DNA of 64,000 nt, taken from Candidatus Poseidoniaceae archaeon. Its GTDB lineage: Archaea > Thermoplasmatota > Poseidoniia > Poseidoniales > Poseidoniaceae. The notes below the pieces were generated by a model that saw nothing but the letters and a program-made list of their open reading frames with translations, ran no database searches and was not told the origin of the DNA. The first letter of the stretch is position 1. Each line of letters begins with the position of its first letter. Where the stretch lies: assembly GCA_028353405.1 (NCBI GenBank), contig JAOMOG010000003.1:31368-95367 (forward strand), in the 5' to 3' direction. Shown one piece after another: positions 1 through 9,366 of the stretch. A program made the translations under genes and the position numbers.

Positions 1-3000
1 TTGCATCCAACCACTGTTGACCGTAGTAATCCCATTGTTCCATTGTCCAACCGTCCGGTAATCCAGTATCTGGTAGAGCAGGACTCTGATTGGTTTGCAC
101 TGGTTGGGCAGCAGCTGGTTGCTGGACTTGTGGTTGGGCGACTTCAGCACCAACTTGTCCAAAGGCATCATACTGCGCAGCAGGTTGTTGGCTAGGGGCA
201 ACTGCCGCTTCACCAAACAAATCAGAACCAGGTTCAGAAGTAGGTAGGCTTGCACCGGAAGCGAATCCTCCATAGGATTGATATTTGTCTTCCGTTGGTT
301 CTGAAGATTTACGTGTGATCAGTAAGAATATTGAAAGTCCGATTACCAACGAAAACAATAACACCAATACACCAGTTCCGACAGAACCAATTTCATCACT
401 AATAGAATCAAGAATAGAATCAGAAGGGATTGCTTTGACAACGATGGTCATCGTAGATGATGCACTTTCATTATTGTCATCGATTACAACCAATGTAATG
501 TCCCAAGTTCCAGCAGGCATGTTTTCCATAGTGTAATTAATTCCATAAAAGTCAATGTCACCATCATTATCGCCATCTAAATCTGTATCTAAGTGGTTTG
601 ATTTCCATTGATAGATAAGGTTTGACTTGTCTGCAGGAGTATCAATCGAATCTTTAGCACTCAACAATACGTTATCACCTTCGGTAATATCTGTAAGGTT
701 TGTAACAGTTGATATTACTGAGCGTGGCGGCAAGTTCTGTACACTAATGTTAACCGACTGGGAAGCACTTGCTCCATCATCATCAGTAACAGTAGCAGTA
801 ATCCAACGAATACCAGTTGTAGGCCAAGAGAGTGTCATATTTTCACCAGTTTCTTGACAGTCGTTTGTAGCATCACCGTCACTGTTCAAATCTACTGCAC
901 CATTCAAGTCCCAGCAAATCTCTAATGTATCAAGATCCGATGCAGTATCGCTTACTTCAACATTTAATGTGATGTCATCATCTTCAAAGATTGGTGCATC
1001 TCCAGGTAGTCCAGTTATTGTTGGCACAACATTTGAAATCATTACTTTCGCAGTTCTATCTTCCGACTTTTCACCGTCATCGTCCCAAGCAGCAACACTG
1101 ATTATGTGTTCGCCAGAAGTATCCCAAGAGATAGATACAGTTGATGCTGGTCCATTTGTAGTTTCACTCCAATTAGAATCTAGATGAGATGGTAACCATT
1201 CAATATTGAGATAATCTCTATCGCTGAGTGTATCATCACCATTTACTCGTAATAATACAATTTGGTCTTCATCTAGATACCAAGTACCATTTTCATCAAG
1301 AGAAATATTTTGACCAGCATTCCAAAGTTCTGGTGTGTTGAGTGTTGGTGCAATATTCAGAACATTTAATGTCCGATTTACAGTTGTTACTGTGCCATCA
1401 TCATCCATCGCTTCAGCGACGATCATAATCTCCCCTTCTGCTAGTGGAGTAAAAGTACAAGTCGGCTGTGTCAAACCTTCCTGACAATTTGTACCAGGCC
1501 AAGAAATAGTTACTTCTTGACCAGTAGGCGAAGTTGTATCCACATCCCCTGAGTCAGTTGCATCAATTGTAACTGAGCTCTCTACTGGGATGCTATCTGG
1601 CATTGACAGATTGATATATGGTGCTCGATTAAGTACGGTTACATTTGTATCTATTACATCAAAATCCAATTCATCATCAATGACGATTAATTTGATATTC
1701 CAAATGCCACTATCGCTCCAATTCCATTGAGTCCAGCAATCCGGGGAATCGATTACATCTATCAATCCAGTACGAGATTCTATCTCAAAGCGACAATCAA
1801 CATCACCGCCATCCTCGTCAAAAGAAGCAGTCGCATTCAATGTTACATTCTCAAAAGTATATTTTCCTTCATCAATCATTATGTCGGCAGTAGGTGCTCT
1901 ACCGATGAAAATACTGATGTTCGCATAATTGTTACTTCTATTAGCATCTTGAGTAACAGTTTGGTCTGGGTCTACTGTAAATGCCAATGTCTTGAAACCA
2001 ATTGACTCACTTTCTAGAATAGTCCAATTTACCAATATACGTTGCTCTGAATATGCAGATATTGGAGGAATGCTCTCTCTGAAACTAGTGCCATCTGGAG
2101 TGGTAATTTCGATCTCTGTAGCAGGCGAGGTCAATACTCCACGATTCTGTGCAGGTATTGAGAAAGATAGTATGTCACCCGGTAATGCTGCAAAACCTAT
2201 CGATTGAGAAAGTATTGCGGAGTCTTGTCCTCGATGTCTAGTTACGATGATAGAATCGGATTGTGCGACTAAATCGACAGCGACAACACTCAAATCGACA
2301 ACCAATGTTTTGGCGCCGATTATTTCTTCCACAGGATCCCAAACAATGATTCCATTACTGGTATAATCGTCACTCGAAGGCGTATCGTCAACGACAGTCG
2401 ATGAGTTCAGACTACTGGTAGCATTACCATTACCATCTGTAGTAGGATTATCTATTGTTTCATTCAATTCATATCTCAATTGTAAATTTTTGTTAGCCTG
2501 AGGTATATTGTTGATCATATATGATATTGAAATATCCTGAATTGCTTCAGGGAGCGTGGCAATAGATTGGGTATTGACTTCTATTTCCACATTTCTCGCA
2601 CCTGGATTTGAACTATCTTGTACTCCCCATGAATCTGCAGGGGAGTATTCCTTTAGCAACCAATCGATTGTGAATCCTGCTGAATTAGCTATTCTAATCC
2701 ATGCTGGACCTCTTACCGCTGGACAGTACCACTGGAAACCTGCATTCACACCAGTTTCATTCCATTCCATAATTTTGTACGAATCATCACAACCAGTGTA
2801 GGAGATTTGAGTTCCATCTTCGATTGGCACACCATTTGATGTTACTTGCCAACTAGAATTGTCAGTGCTATTTGTATCAAATTCCGACGGGTCAAAATAA
2901 TCTGAAGTGCCGGTTACAGTTGTACCTGCTCGGAATGGCATATACCATTGGTCCCCAGTATGAATTGGGAAGTCATATTTTTCTTTGGCAGGTTCATACC

Positions 3001-3529
3001 ATGTATCAAAAGTCAAATCAGCTAGATCTTGCTTCAAAAACCCGATGTTGAAAGGTAAGAAATCAACTCCTAATGTGAATTGCATATTGATGACAGCCAG
3101 GTCTCTAACCCTAACGATATCTACTCCATCGTATGCGATGTTAAGTCGTCCACTTGTTCCTTCAAGAGTTGCACCACTATTACCCGATGTAAAATCACCA
3201 CTAATTGTGATTTCATAGACCAATGTCTGCACACCATCTATCATCATAAATTTAATATCTGTAATTTCATAATCTGTTTCTCCAGTTAAAGTATTAATTG
3301 ATGCAGTAACATTTGCTTGGGCAATTAATGCCGCAACATCAAACAGAGTATCGTAAGTCCATTCATCTCCAATACGGTAATTTGGAACATCTGGTGCTGA
3401 TGTCGTACCATCAGCATGTGACTGATTGGAGTCATCTAAGTGCTGATTATTTTCATCTAGCAGCAAAGAAAATGGTGCAAGGAAAATAATCGCGAAAAGA
3501 GCAATTGCAACGATTCGTTGTTGTATCAT
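1..3529 (-). CDS. PKD-repeat membrane-anchored surface protein (3' end truncated by window)
   Basis: This long open frame runs on the minus strand to the window edge and is missing from the ORF track because its stop lies outside. The start is ATG at 3529, giving MIQQRIVAIALFAIIFLAPF, a signal peptide. An N-terminal domain with YRIGDEWTYD follows, then several PKD/Ig-like repeats (motifs SFDEDGGDVDC and VTDDDGASASQ). One membrane segment lies at about residues 1048-1071 and precedes a roughly 100-residue Q/P/A-rich cytosolic tail ending LPDGWTMEQWDYYGQQWLDA. That motif is C-terminal in the neighbouring paralog, so only a few residues should be missing. PKD domains usually mediate extracellular protein-protein or glycan contacts; no catalytic motif is seen. 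The protein is a tandem paralog of the upstream gene 3585-7175, 55 nt away, and may be co-transcribed with it. Function unknown. Confidence 0.88.
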   Translation of the reverse strand, partial: MIQQRIVAIALFAIIFLAPFSLLLDENNQHLDDSNQSHADGTTSAPDVPNYRIGDEWTYDTLFDVAALIAQANVTASINTLTGETDYEITDIKFMMIDGVQTLVYEITISGDFTSGNSGATLEGTSGRLNIAYDGVDIVRVRDLAVINMQFTLGVDFLPFNIGFLKQDLADLTFDTWYEPAKEKYDFPIHTGDQWYMPFRAGTTVTGTSDYFDPSEFDTNSTDNSSWQVTSNGVPIEDGTQISYTGCDDSYKIMEWNETGVNAGFQWYCPAVRGPAWIRIANSAGFTIDWLLKEYSPADSWGVQDSSNPGARNVEIEVNTQSIATLPEAIQDISISYMINNIPQANKNLQLRYELNETIDNPTTDGNGNATSSLNSSTVVDDTPSSDDYTSNGIIVWDPVEEIIGAKTLVVDLSVVAVDLVAQSDSIIVTRHRGQDSAILSQSIGFAALPGDILSFSIPAQNRGVLTSPATEIEITTPDGTSFRESIPPISAYSEQRILVNWTILESESIGFKTLAFTVDPDQTVTQDANRSNNYANISIFIGRAPTADIMIDEGKYTFENVTLNATASFDEDGGDVDCRFEIESRTGLIDVIDSPDCWTQWNWSDSGIWNIKLIVIDDELDFDVIDTNVTVLNRAPYINLSMPDSIPVESSVTIDATDSGDVDTTSPTGQEVTISWPGTNCQEGLTQPTCTFTPLAEGEIMIVAEAMDDDGTVTTVNRTLNVLNIAPTLNTPELWNAGQNISLDENGTWYLDEDQIVLLRVNGDDTLSDRDYLNIEWLPSHLDSNWSETTNGPASTVSISWDTSGEHIISVAAWDDDGEKSEDRTAKVMISNVVPTITGLPGDAPIFEDDDITLNVEVSDTASDLDTLEICWDLNGAVDLNSDGDATNDCQETGENMTLSWPTTGIRWITATVTDDDGASASQSVNISVQNLPPRSVISTVTNLTDITEGDNVLLSAKDSIDTPADKSNLIYQWKSNHLDTDLDGDNDGDIDFYGINYTMENMPAGTWDITLVVIDDNNESASSTMTIVVKAIPSDSILDSISDEIGSVGTGVLVLLFSLVIGLSIFLLITRKSSEPTEDKYQSYGGFASGASLPTSEPGSDLFGEAAVAPSQQPAAQYDAFGQVGAEVAQPQVQQPAAAQPVQTNQSPALPDTGLPDGWTMEQWDYYGQQWLDA

Positions 3530-3584
3530 TACACTCCCATATCGGTGACTCATTTAATGCAATTGATTCATTGACTAATGGCAA

Positions 3585-6500
3585 CTATTGCATTGAATCC
3601 AAGTATTCCTGTCCAAAATGCTGCCACTGGTCTTCACTCCACCCCTTCGGTAAGCCATCTTCAGGGATCGGCGGTGAGTCTATATTCAACTCAGCAGTTG
3701 GGCTAATTTCATCTTCTTGTTGCTGCTCATTTATTGGTGATTTGGGATCAATCGAATCTTGCGGTGCTATTTCCATGGCAGCCGCAAATGTGTGAAGCGG
3801 TGGAGAGGTTTCAGGTCTCTTTGCTTCAATCATCCTCGCCATGTGGTCAATCGGTTCACCGAATTCATCTAATTCGTTTTGAAAGTTGGATAGTTCTGGC
3901 CACATATCAGGCTGAATCTCTTTTCTTCGTCCAGATAATAATGTAAGCACTGACAGAATTGTCACCAATAATGCAAGTTGAGCAAATGCATTTGCTTCTT
4001 CACCAATTAATGAAGCGCTTATTTTTTCAACAACATTTCGCTCAGGAGGAGATACGTCGATATTCTTTGTAGAGGTTCCAGGACGTTCAGGGTCTTCATC
4101 CCAAGCGATTGCTTTGATTTTAGCAACCCCTGAAACACGGAATACATGAGAAACTGTTTTTCCAATCAAATCAGCATCGTTATCGGAGATTCCATCACCA
4201 TTACTATCGCTTGTAATATCCAAATCCCAGACGATAGTGATGTCGTCAATATCGTTAATTGAGTCGATTGTCGCAGAAGCATCGAGAGTACATTCGCGGT
4301 ATGCTACACAAGATACATCACTGATTCTTACCTTTGGAGGTATGTTAAGGACTTCGATGACGAGAACTTCACTCGAATATGCGCCATCATCATCAGTGAC
4401 ATGGTAGATAATTGTGTGAGAGCCACTTCTATTCCATGAATATGTTAAATCATCTCCACGAATGTCACAATCATCAGCAGCAGAGCCGTAGCCGTCACTA
4501 TCTATTCCTGGGTCAATATCCCAACATCTGCTCAATGTAGCAATGTCACTCTCTGTGTCAGTAGCAGAACCGGTAATCGAAATTTCTTGCCCTTCAGCAA
4601 TTGGTAATATTTGATCTAAAGCCTCAACAATAGGTGCAGCATTTCTGACATTGACCCAGCGTTCTTCAACCGCACTAGATGCTCCATCTGTGTCGGTTAC
4701 TTGCAAGCGAATCTTATGCAATCCCGAATCACTCCACAACATTGGGAATTGAGATGTTCTTCCTTCCAAAATTTCCATCAGAGATGGTTGTGCATCATCA
4801 GGCCACCATGTATGAATTAATTTATCAATATCATCAATGGAATCATCAGATTGGCCCTTGATATTGACCAATTGGTCTTCATCAACTTGCCAAATATGTT
4901 GGTTATCACTCTCAATCGCAATTGAACCATCCAATAATTGTATTGTGGTTCCATGCGGCGCAATATTGGTGAATTTTATATCAATACTCGCTGTGGTCTT
5001 TGTAAAGTCATCATCTTCTGCAATTGCCAAAAATGAATGCCATCCTTCATGCAAAGCAGTGGTGGTACATACTCGCGTATAGTAACCCTCTTGGCAAATT
5101 GAATTGGGCCAATAAACATCTACAACACCCGGCCAAATCTTCTCAGAATCAGAATCATTTGCATATGCATACAATGTGATTGGATGCTCAACCTTGGCTT
5201 CAGTTCTTGAACTTCTAATCTCTATCTTTGGTGCCCGGTTCTCAACCTCAACGATCAAGGTAATCGTCACCTCATCCCTCTCATCATCAATAACGGTGAT
5301 ATCAACAGGATATTGACCATCATCAATCCAAGAATAATTTAGCATGCAGGATTGCGAAATAAACTCTTGATTTTTCCATTGGCGCGAACCATCATCAAAG
5401 GTGACGGCGAATTTACAAAACACATCTCCACCATCTTCATCAAAACTTTGTGAAGCGTCAATTAATGCTAATTGATTGGTTTGAATTGATGAAGAATTAG
5501 CCAAAGCGGTTGGCATTCTACCAACGTTTAGATTCAATTGTGCATAATCATTAGTTGAATTTGCATCAGCGGAATTAACCGAATCAGGATCAGCTTCCCA
5601 ACTCATTGGAATACTGCCAATAGGTGAATCGGCAGGAACAGTCCAGGTGAAGTTGACTTTGTGCACAGCATAAGTGGCTAATGGTGACATCATGTGCCGA
5701 CTGGTTTGGCCATCTGGGTGAGTGATTAGAATCTCAGCAGGTGTGGATGTAGTGATGCCACGATTTTTTACTGAAACTTCAATGAATAATTGATCTGCAG
5801 GCAATACATTCCATCCGGTAATTGAATTTAATTCAGATGTGATACCACTTCTATTCCTCATCACGATTGCAGAATCTAAATCCGCAATTAAATCAAGTCC
5901 GACCATATATTCATCTAATGTAATGGTTGCAACTCCGATATGATTGGCAATTTTAGCAACGAATGCGTGACTGGCCCAATCTAAAGCGTAGGCAGAAGAG
6001 TCTAATTTGTCTGAAACATCGATAACCGCCCAAGCACTTCCGTTAGCAGCAGTGGTTAGAGATGCAAGGAATCCAGTGGTCTCATAACGCAATTCTAATT
6101 GTAATCCAGCAATGTTTGAAAAACAGGTAGCGGATACATTAGCCCATACTTCAATTGGCGTATTGAGTGCAGTAATTGAGTTGGTTGATTCAACATTTAT
6201 ACAACGCTCACGAGTACCAGGGTTTTGATAAATATCGACTCCAGTAGAGTCCTTTGGAATATATTGTTTCAATCTGAAATCAATTGTTAATCCAACATCT
6301 TCTTCATTATGCATCCATGCATAATTTCTTGCTTCTGGGCAATACCAACGGTATCCGGATTCATCACCTTGAGAATCATAGGAAGTCAAGCCGTAAGACT
6401 CATTGCAACCACCATAACCAATTGTCTGTCCTCTACTATTGAATGGTTTACCAACTGCAGTAACCTCCCATGTTGTAGAATTGGTGTCGGAGACTGGTGG

Positions 6501-7175
6501 CGGGAATGGTGTGATGTAATCACTTGTTCCAGACCAAGTAGAACTGGTAGTTTTTGTTGTAGTCCAACGTTCATCAGCTCTAAGTGGGAAATCATATACT
6601 TCATTGACAGGTGAATAGGTATTGGTAATTGTAATATCACCAAGAACCATAGTTAAGGATGAAATTCCGTATGGAACGAATTGGATGTACATGTCCAAGT
6701 CGCTTCGTATTGTTGATAAATCGCTAACCTGAATTATTTCCGTCTGAGTATATTCAATGAATGCATTACCAGTATATCCATCCAATTCTACTCCGGATTT
6801 ATCAAAATTAGCATATGATCTAAGAGTATAGGCCAAGACGGTCTTATTGTCAACTGACTGCTCGGTAATGGAGATTACTTCCGCAGTGGTGTCACCATTT
6901 ATTTCTCCGACTGAAGCGCTTACTCCACTGTTGACAATCAATGCAGTCGGGTCAAAGGTTCCGGAATAAATCCACTTGTCACCGATTCTCCAAACGGGAA
7001 CGTCGCTAACACCTGGGTCGCCAGAAGCACCTGATCTAGCAGGAATTATATTTTCAAATTCTAGCGGGCCTGCAGTATCATCTTGCTGAGAAGATAGGAA
7101 GGGGCTGAGGGATGATATCACTATCAAAAAAAAGAGCGCCACAGCCGGAACTGCAGAACTAGACTTGCGCCTCAT
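3585..7175 (-). CDS. PKD-repeat membrane-anchored surface protein
   Basis: This 1196-residue protein begins with a signal peptide (VPAVALFFLIVISSLSPF) and an N-terminal domain containing VPVWRIGDKWIYSG. About five PKD-like repeats follow; SFDEDGGDVFCKF, VTDTDGASSA and VTDDDGAYSS mark repeat ends. A single membrane helix sits near residues 1061-1083 (LALLVTILSVLTLLSGRRK). The acidic/proline-rich cytosolic tail ends in LPKGWSEDQWQHFGQEYLD. It aligns along its length with the next minus-strand gene: both share WYCPxxRxxAW, a following TIDxxLKxY segment, and the tail motif. A surface adhesion or polymer-binding role is plausible by domain type only. Its start is 119 nt downstream of the TBP stop, so it may have its own promoter. 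Confidence 0.88.
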   Translation of the reverse strand: MRRKSSSAVPAVALFFLIVISSLSPFLSSQQDDTAGPLEFENIIPARSGASGDPGVSDVPVWRIGDKWIYSGTFDPTALIVNSGVSASVGEINGDTTAEVISITEQSVDNKTVLAYTLRSYANFDKSGVELDGYTGNAFIEYTQTEIIQVSDLSTIRSDLDMYIQFVPYGISSLTMVLGDITITNTYSPVNEVYDFPLRADERWTTTKTTSSTWSGTSDYITPFPPPVSDTNSTTWEVTAVGKPFNSRGQTIGYGGCNESYGLTSYDSQGDESGYRWYCPEARNYAWMHNEEDVGLTIDFRLKQYIPKDSTGVDIYQNPGTRERCINVESTNSITALNTPIEVWANVSATCFSNIAGLQLELRYETTGFLASLTTAANGSAWAVIDVSDKLDSSAYALDWASHAFVAKIANHIGVATITLDEYMVGLDLIADLDSAIVMRNRSGITSELNSITGWNVLPADQLFIEVSVKNRGITTSTPAEILITHPDGQTSRHMMSPLATYAVHKVNFTWTVPADSPIGSIPMSWEADPDSVNSADANSTNDYAQLNLNVGRMPTALANSSSIQTNQLALIDASQSFDEDGGDVFCKFAVTFDDGSRQWKNQEFISQSCMLNYSWIDDGQYPVDITVIDDERDEVTITLIVEVENRAPKIEIRSSRTEAKVEHPITLYAYANDSDSEKIWPGVVDVYWPNSICQEGYYTRVCTTTALHEGWHSFLAIAEDDDFTKTTASIDIKFTNIAPHGTTIQLLDGSIAIESDNQHIWQVDEDQLVNIKGQSDDSIDDIDKLIHTWWPDDAQPSLMEILEGRTSQFPMLWSDSGLHKIRLQVTDTDGASSAVEERWVNVRNAAPIVEALDQILPIAEGQEISITGSATDTESDIATLSRCWDIDPGIDSDGYGSAADDCDIRGDDLTYSWNRSGSHTIIYHVTDDDGAYSSEVLVIEVLNIPPKVRISDVSCVAYRECTLDASATIDSINDIDDITIVWDLDITSDSNGDGISDNDADLIGKTVSHVFRVSGVAKIKAIAWDEDPERPGTSTKNIDVSPPERNVVEKISASLIGEEANAFAQLALLVTILSVLTLLSGRRKEIQPDMWPELSNFQNELDEFGEPIDHMARMIEAKRPETSPPLHTFAAAMEIAPQDSIDPKSPINEQQQEDEISPTAELNIDSPPIPEDGLPKGWSEDQWQHFGQEYLDSMQ

Positions 7176-7231
7176 GATATGGGCAAAACGGAACTACCTC
7201 ATCTATTCTTTGCCGTTACGGGATTGCTAGA

Positions 7232-7247
7232 TTCATCAATAGATGAA
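7232..7247. repeat. 6-bp inverted repeat between TBP and PKD gene
   Basis: TTCATC-AATA-GATGAA is a perfect 6-bp stem with a 4-nt loop in the 119-nt gap downstream of the TBP gene and upstream of the 1196-residue PKD gene. It could be an operator or an RNA hairpin in the TBP 3' region. No run of T follows that would make it a clear terminator. Confidence 0.4.
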
Positions 7248-7294
7248 CAAACATTCGTGTTGATAGTCAAGAAATATGCTTCTAATTGGTTACT

Positions 7295-7927
7295 TCAAAG
7301 AAGATCTGCCAATTCATCCTTGATGATTTCTACAGCTTCAAGAATTTCACTCTTGTGACGAGCACCAGTAATTACCATCTTTCCAGAACCGAAAATCAAA
7401 CAGACAACCTTAGGGAAGTCAAGTCTGTAAATTAGTCCAGGGAATTGCTCTGGCTCGTACTCAACCTTGTCGAAAGGTAAGTGGAATGTTAGATTGTTAA
7501 GGTTCAACTTGCGTGGAAGTCCTGCAAGAGGGGAACCCTTTGGAAGGTCAAGGGTGTCAATTCTTTGTAGTCCATCATAATCTTCAGGATAGTGAAGGGC
7601 ATAGGTTGCAACCATGTTTTGAACTTCAATTTCAACATCTTTCTTGTCCCATGTCTCAATACCTGCGCCGCGTAGGTCCTGAATCATGCGCTCAATTCCA
7701 GTGTGAATGTTATCCTTGTTCTTTCCACCAGTACAAACAGCTCTTCCAGAACGGAACATCAATATTGCAAGTTTAGGGTCTTTGACACGGTATACGACAC
7801 CAGGGAATTGTTCTGGCTCATATTCACAATTCAATTGAATTGCGATGTCCGGAAGATCAAGTTCTTCCGCTACTCGAGTGCTGGCTACTACGTTTACGAC
7901 AGTTAGACGCTCTTCATCAGTGGTCAT
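7295..7927 (-). CDS. tbp: TATA-box-binding protein (TBP)
   Basis: This is the general archaeal transcription factor that binds the TATA box and recruits TFB and RNA polymerase. Two direct repeats of the TBP saddle are visible: CEYEPEQFPGVVYRVKDPK with LMFRSGRAVCTGGK, and again VEYEPEQFPGLIYRLDFPK with LIFGSGKMVITGA. The ORF track starts at a GTG (7939), but ATG at 7927 (MTTDEERLTVVNVVAST) is preferred. A strong TATA element ends about 24 nt upstream of that ATG, so the transcript should begin at or very near it (leaderless). The resulting 210 residues are slightly longer than the typical archaeal TBP of about 180-190, with an extended N-terminus. Confidence 0.96.
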   Translation of the reverse strand: MTTDEERLTVVNVVASTRVAEELDLPDIAIQLNCEYEPEQFPGVVYRVKDPKLAILMFRSGRAVCTGGKNKDNIHTGIERMIQDLRGAGIETWDKKDVEIEVQNMVATYALHYPEDYDGLQRIDTLDLPKGSPLAGLPRKLNLNNLTFHLPFDKVEYEPEQFPGLIYRLDFPKVVCLIFGSGKMVITGARHKSEILEAVEIIKDELADLL

Positions 7928-7950
7928 GTCCCTCGCCACTTATAACCACT

Positions 7951-7958
7951 ATATAAAA
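7951..7958 (-). promoter_or_regulatory. TATA box of the TBP gene
   Basis: On the minus strand the sequence reads TTTTATAT, about 24-31 nt before the ATG at 7927. That is the usual archaeal TATA-to-start-site distance, so it implies a leaderless mRNA. TBP binding its own promoter here would allow autoregulation (inference). Confidence 0.65.
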
Positions 7959-8009
7959 AGAAAGCCAACTTTTACTATTTGCCGAGAAGAGAAATCATCA
8001 TGCAGTACT

Positions 8010-9203
8010 CTATTTACTAGATGGTTTCCAAAAAGGCAATCCTTCATGGCTTTCTATTCGCACTCCAGCGTTGCCTATTTTAGAGATTAGAGTTCTACCA
8101 CCAGCCAATTCAATCGCTTCACTGGTTTGCTTTGGATTTCGAGTTAATGCCACCATACAACCGCCACCACCCGCTCCAGTTAGTTTCGCTCCCAGCGATG
8201 AAGGTGCAGCAGCACGAACCAGATCATCTAACTCCAAGCATGATACGCCGAGGCCTCTAAGCATCAGATGATTTTCACTCATCGCTCTTCCAACCGCTTC
8301 ATAATCGCCTTTCAGCAGTGCTTCAACTCCTCTGCGAGCGATGAGTCCAATAGTTTCAATCTCTCTCATCCGCTGTGGGTTTTCACTCATCGCCGCAGCG
8401 ACTTTGGCCACTTGTATTGAAGTTGGAGCATGAACTCCAGAGTTCCCTATTACGAGATACACATCTTGTTCATCTGTCATTACAGGAATGGTATGTACCT
8501 GCCAAGTTCTATCACCTTCAGGAATATTAAGAGTTCTTGTATATACCCAATCAGTTCCCTTTTCAACTTCATCAGAAAGTAAAACAATTCCTCCATGTGC
8601 GCATACTGAAGAATCCATAGGAGATGCTCTTCCTCCTTGTGCAATCGCTTCGACAGCATGGCCAAGCAATGCACATTCATCAACATCTATTGCTTGCTCG
8701 CCCCAAACGTGTGAACTTCCTTGGCCATTAGCCCCTACTCTTCTAGCAGGGTCTTTACCCTCATCAACTTTAGAATATACATCGGTATCAGTTAGTTGGC
8801 TTGAGAAACCTTCAGCCCAGTCTTTGGTTTCAGTTGCTTCTCCACCCTCGGATAACCAACGCCCTCTTGCAGCACGTAAACAAGCGCTGGCAGCAACTGA
8901 CAATGCTGCTGAAGAACCCAGTCCAGAGGCTGGAGGTACGTCACCATTAATATGAATCGAAAGTGCTGGCGCTCCTGCCTTTTTTTGCCATAGACGCGAG
9001 CGCAATGCCTCAACATGAGGATGTTTGGAAGGAATTAATTTCATACCATCAATACGCCACTCATCGGCTCCTTCTTCTAATAATTCAAGGCTGACGGTAA
9101 TGCGCTGCTCAATAGCTACAGCAACAGCAGGTTGTCCAAAAACAACAGCATGTTCTCCGAACAAGATACACTTGCCTGGTGCACTTGCTTCAACTTTAGC
9201 CAT
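8010..9203 (-). CDS. mvk: Mevalonate kinase
   Basis: This GHMP-family kinase phosphorylates mevalonate to mevalonate 5-phosphate with ATP in isoprenoid (archaeal lipid) synthesis. The family motifs are all present: the N-terminal PGKCILFGEHAVVFGQPA, the phosphate-binding PPASGLGSSAALS near residue 91, and the C-terminal KLTGAGGGGCMVAL. Its 397 residues are somewhat longer than typical archaeal enzymes of 300-320, owing to an extra segment after the ATP motif. The start ATG at 9203 has a strong Shine-Dalgarno sequence (GGAGGGG) a few bases upstream, and a TATA element lies 40-48 nt upstream. It is divergent from the Fe-S protein gene. A second probable enzyme of the same pathway (aconitase X) is encoded at 37523. 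Confidence 0.93.
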   Translation of the reverse strand: MAKVEASAPGKCILFGEHAVVFGQPAVAVAIEQRITVSLELLEEGADEWRIDGMKLIPSKHPHVEALRSRLWQKKAGAPALSIHINGDVPPASGLGSSAALSVAASACLRAARGRWLSEGGEATETKDWAEGFSSQLTDTDVYSKVDEGKDPARRVGANGQGSSHVWGEQAIDVDECALLGHAVEAIAQGGRASPMDSSVCAHGGIVLLSDEVEKGTDWVYTRTLNIPEGDRTWQVHTIPVMTDEQDVYLVIGNSGVHAPTSIQVAKVAAAMSENPQRMREIETIGLIARRGVEALLKGDYEAVGRAMSENHLMLRGLGVSCLELDDLVRAAAPSSLGAKLTGAGGGGCMVALTRNPKQTSEAIELAGGRTLISKIGNAGVRIESHEGLPFWKPSSK

Positions 9204-9224
9204 CTAACCCCTCCTCTATTCAAA

Positions 9225-9250
9225 GGCAGTAGGGCTGCCCTTGATAATTA
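9225..9250 (-). promoter_or_regulatory. mvk promoter TATA element and leader hairpin
   Basis: On the minus strand TAATTATC (9243-9250) fits a TATA box about 40-47 nt before the mvk ATG. Just inside the expected leader lies GGCAG-CCCTA-CTGCC (9225-9239), a 5-bp stem with a 5-nt loop, upstream of the GGAGGGG ribosome site. Confidence 0.4.
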
Positions 9251-9366
9251 TGCTACATTCTCAATTTAACAATAGCACTAATTTAGTAAGTGGAAAATCA
9301 ATGCATTGAATAATCTATTTGCCTTCGCTGATTTGTTGGGAGGTCAATCCTAACGGTGATTTGTCA

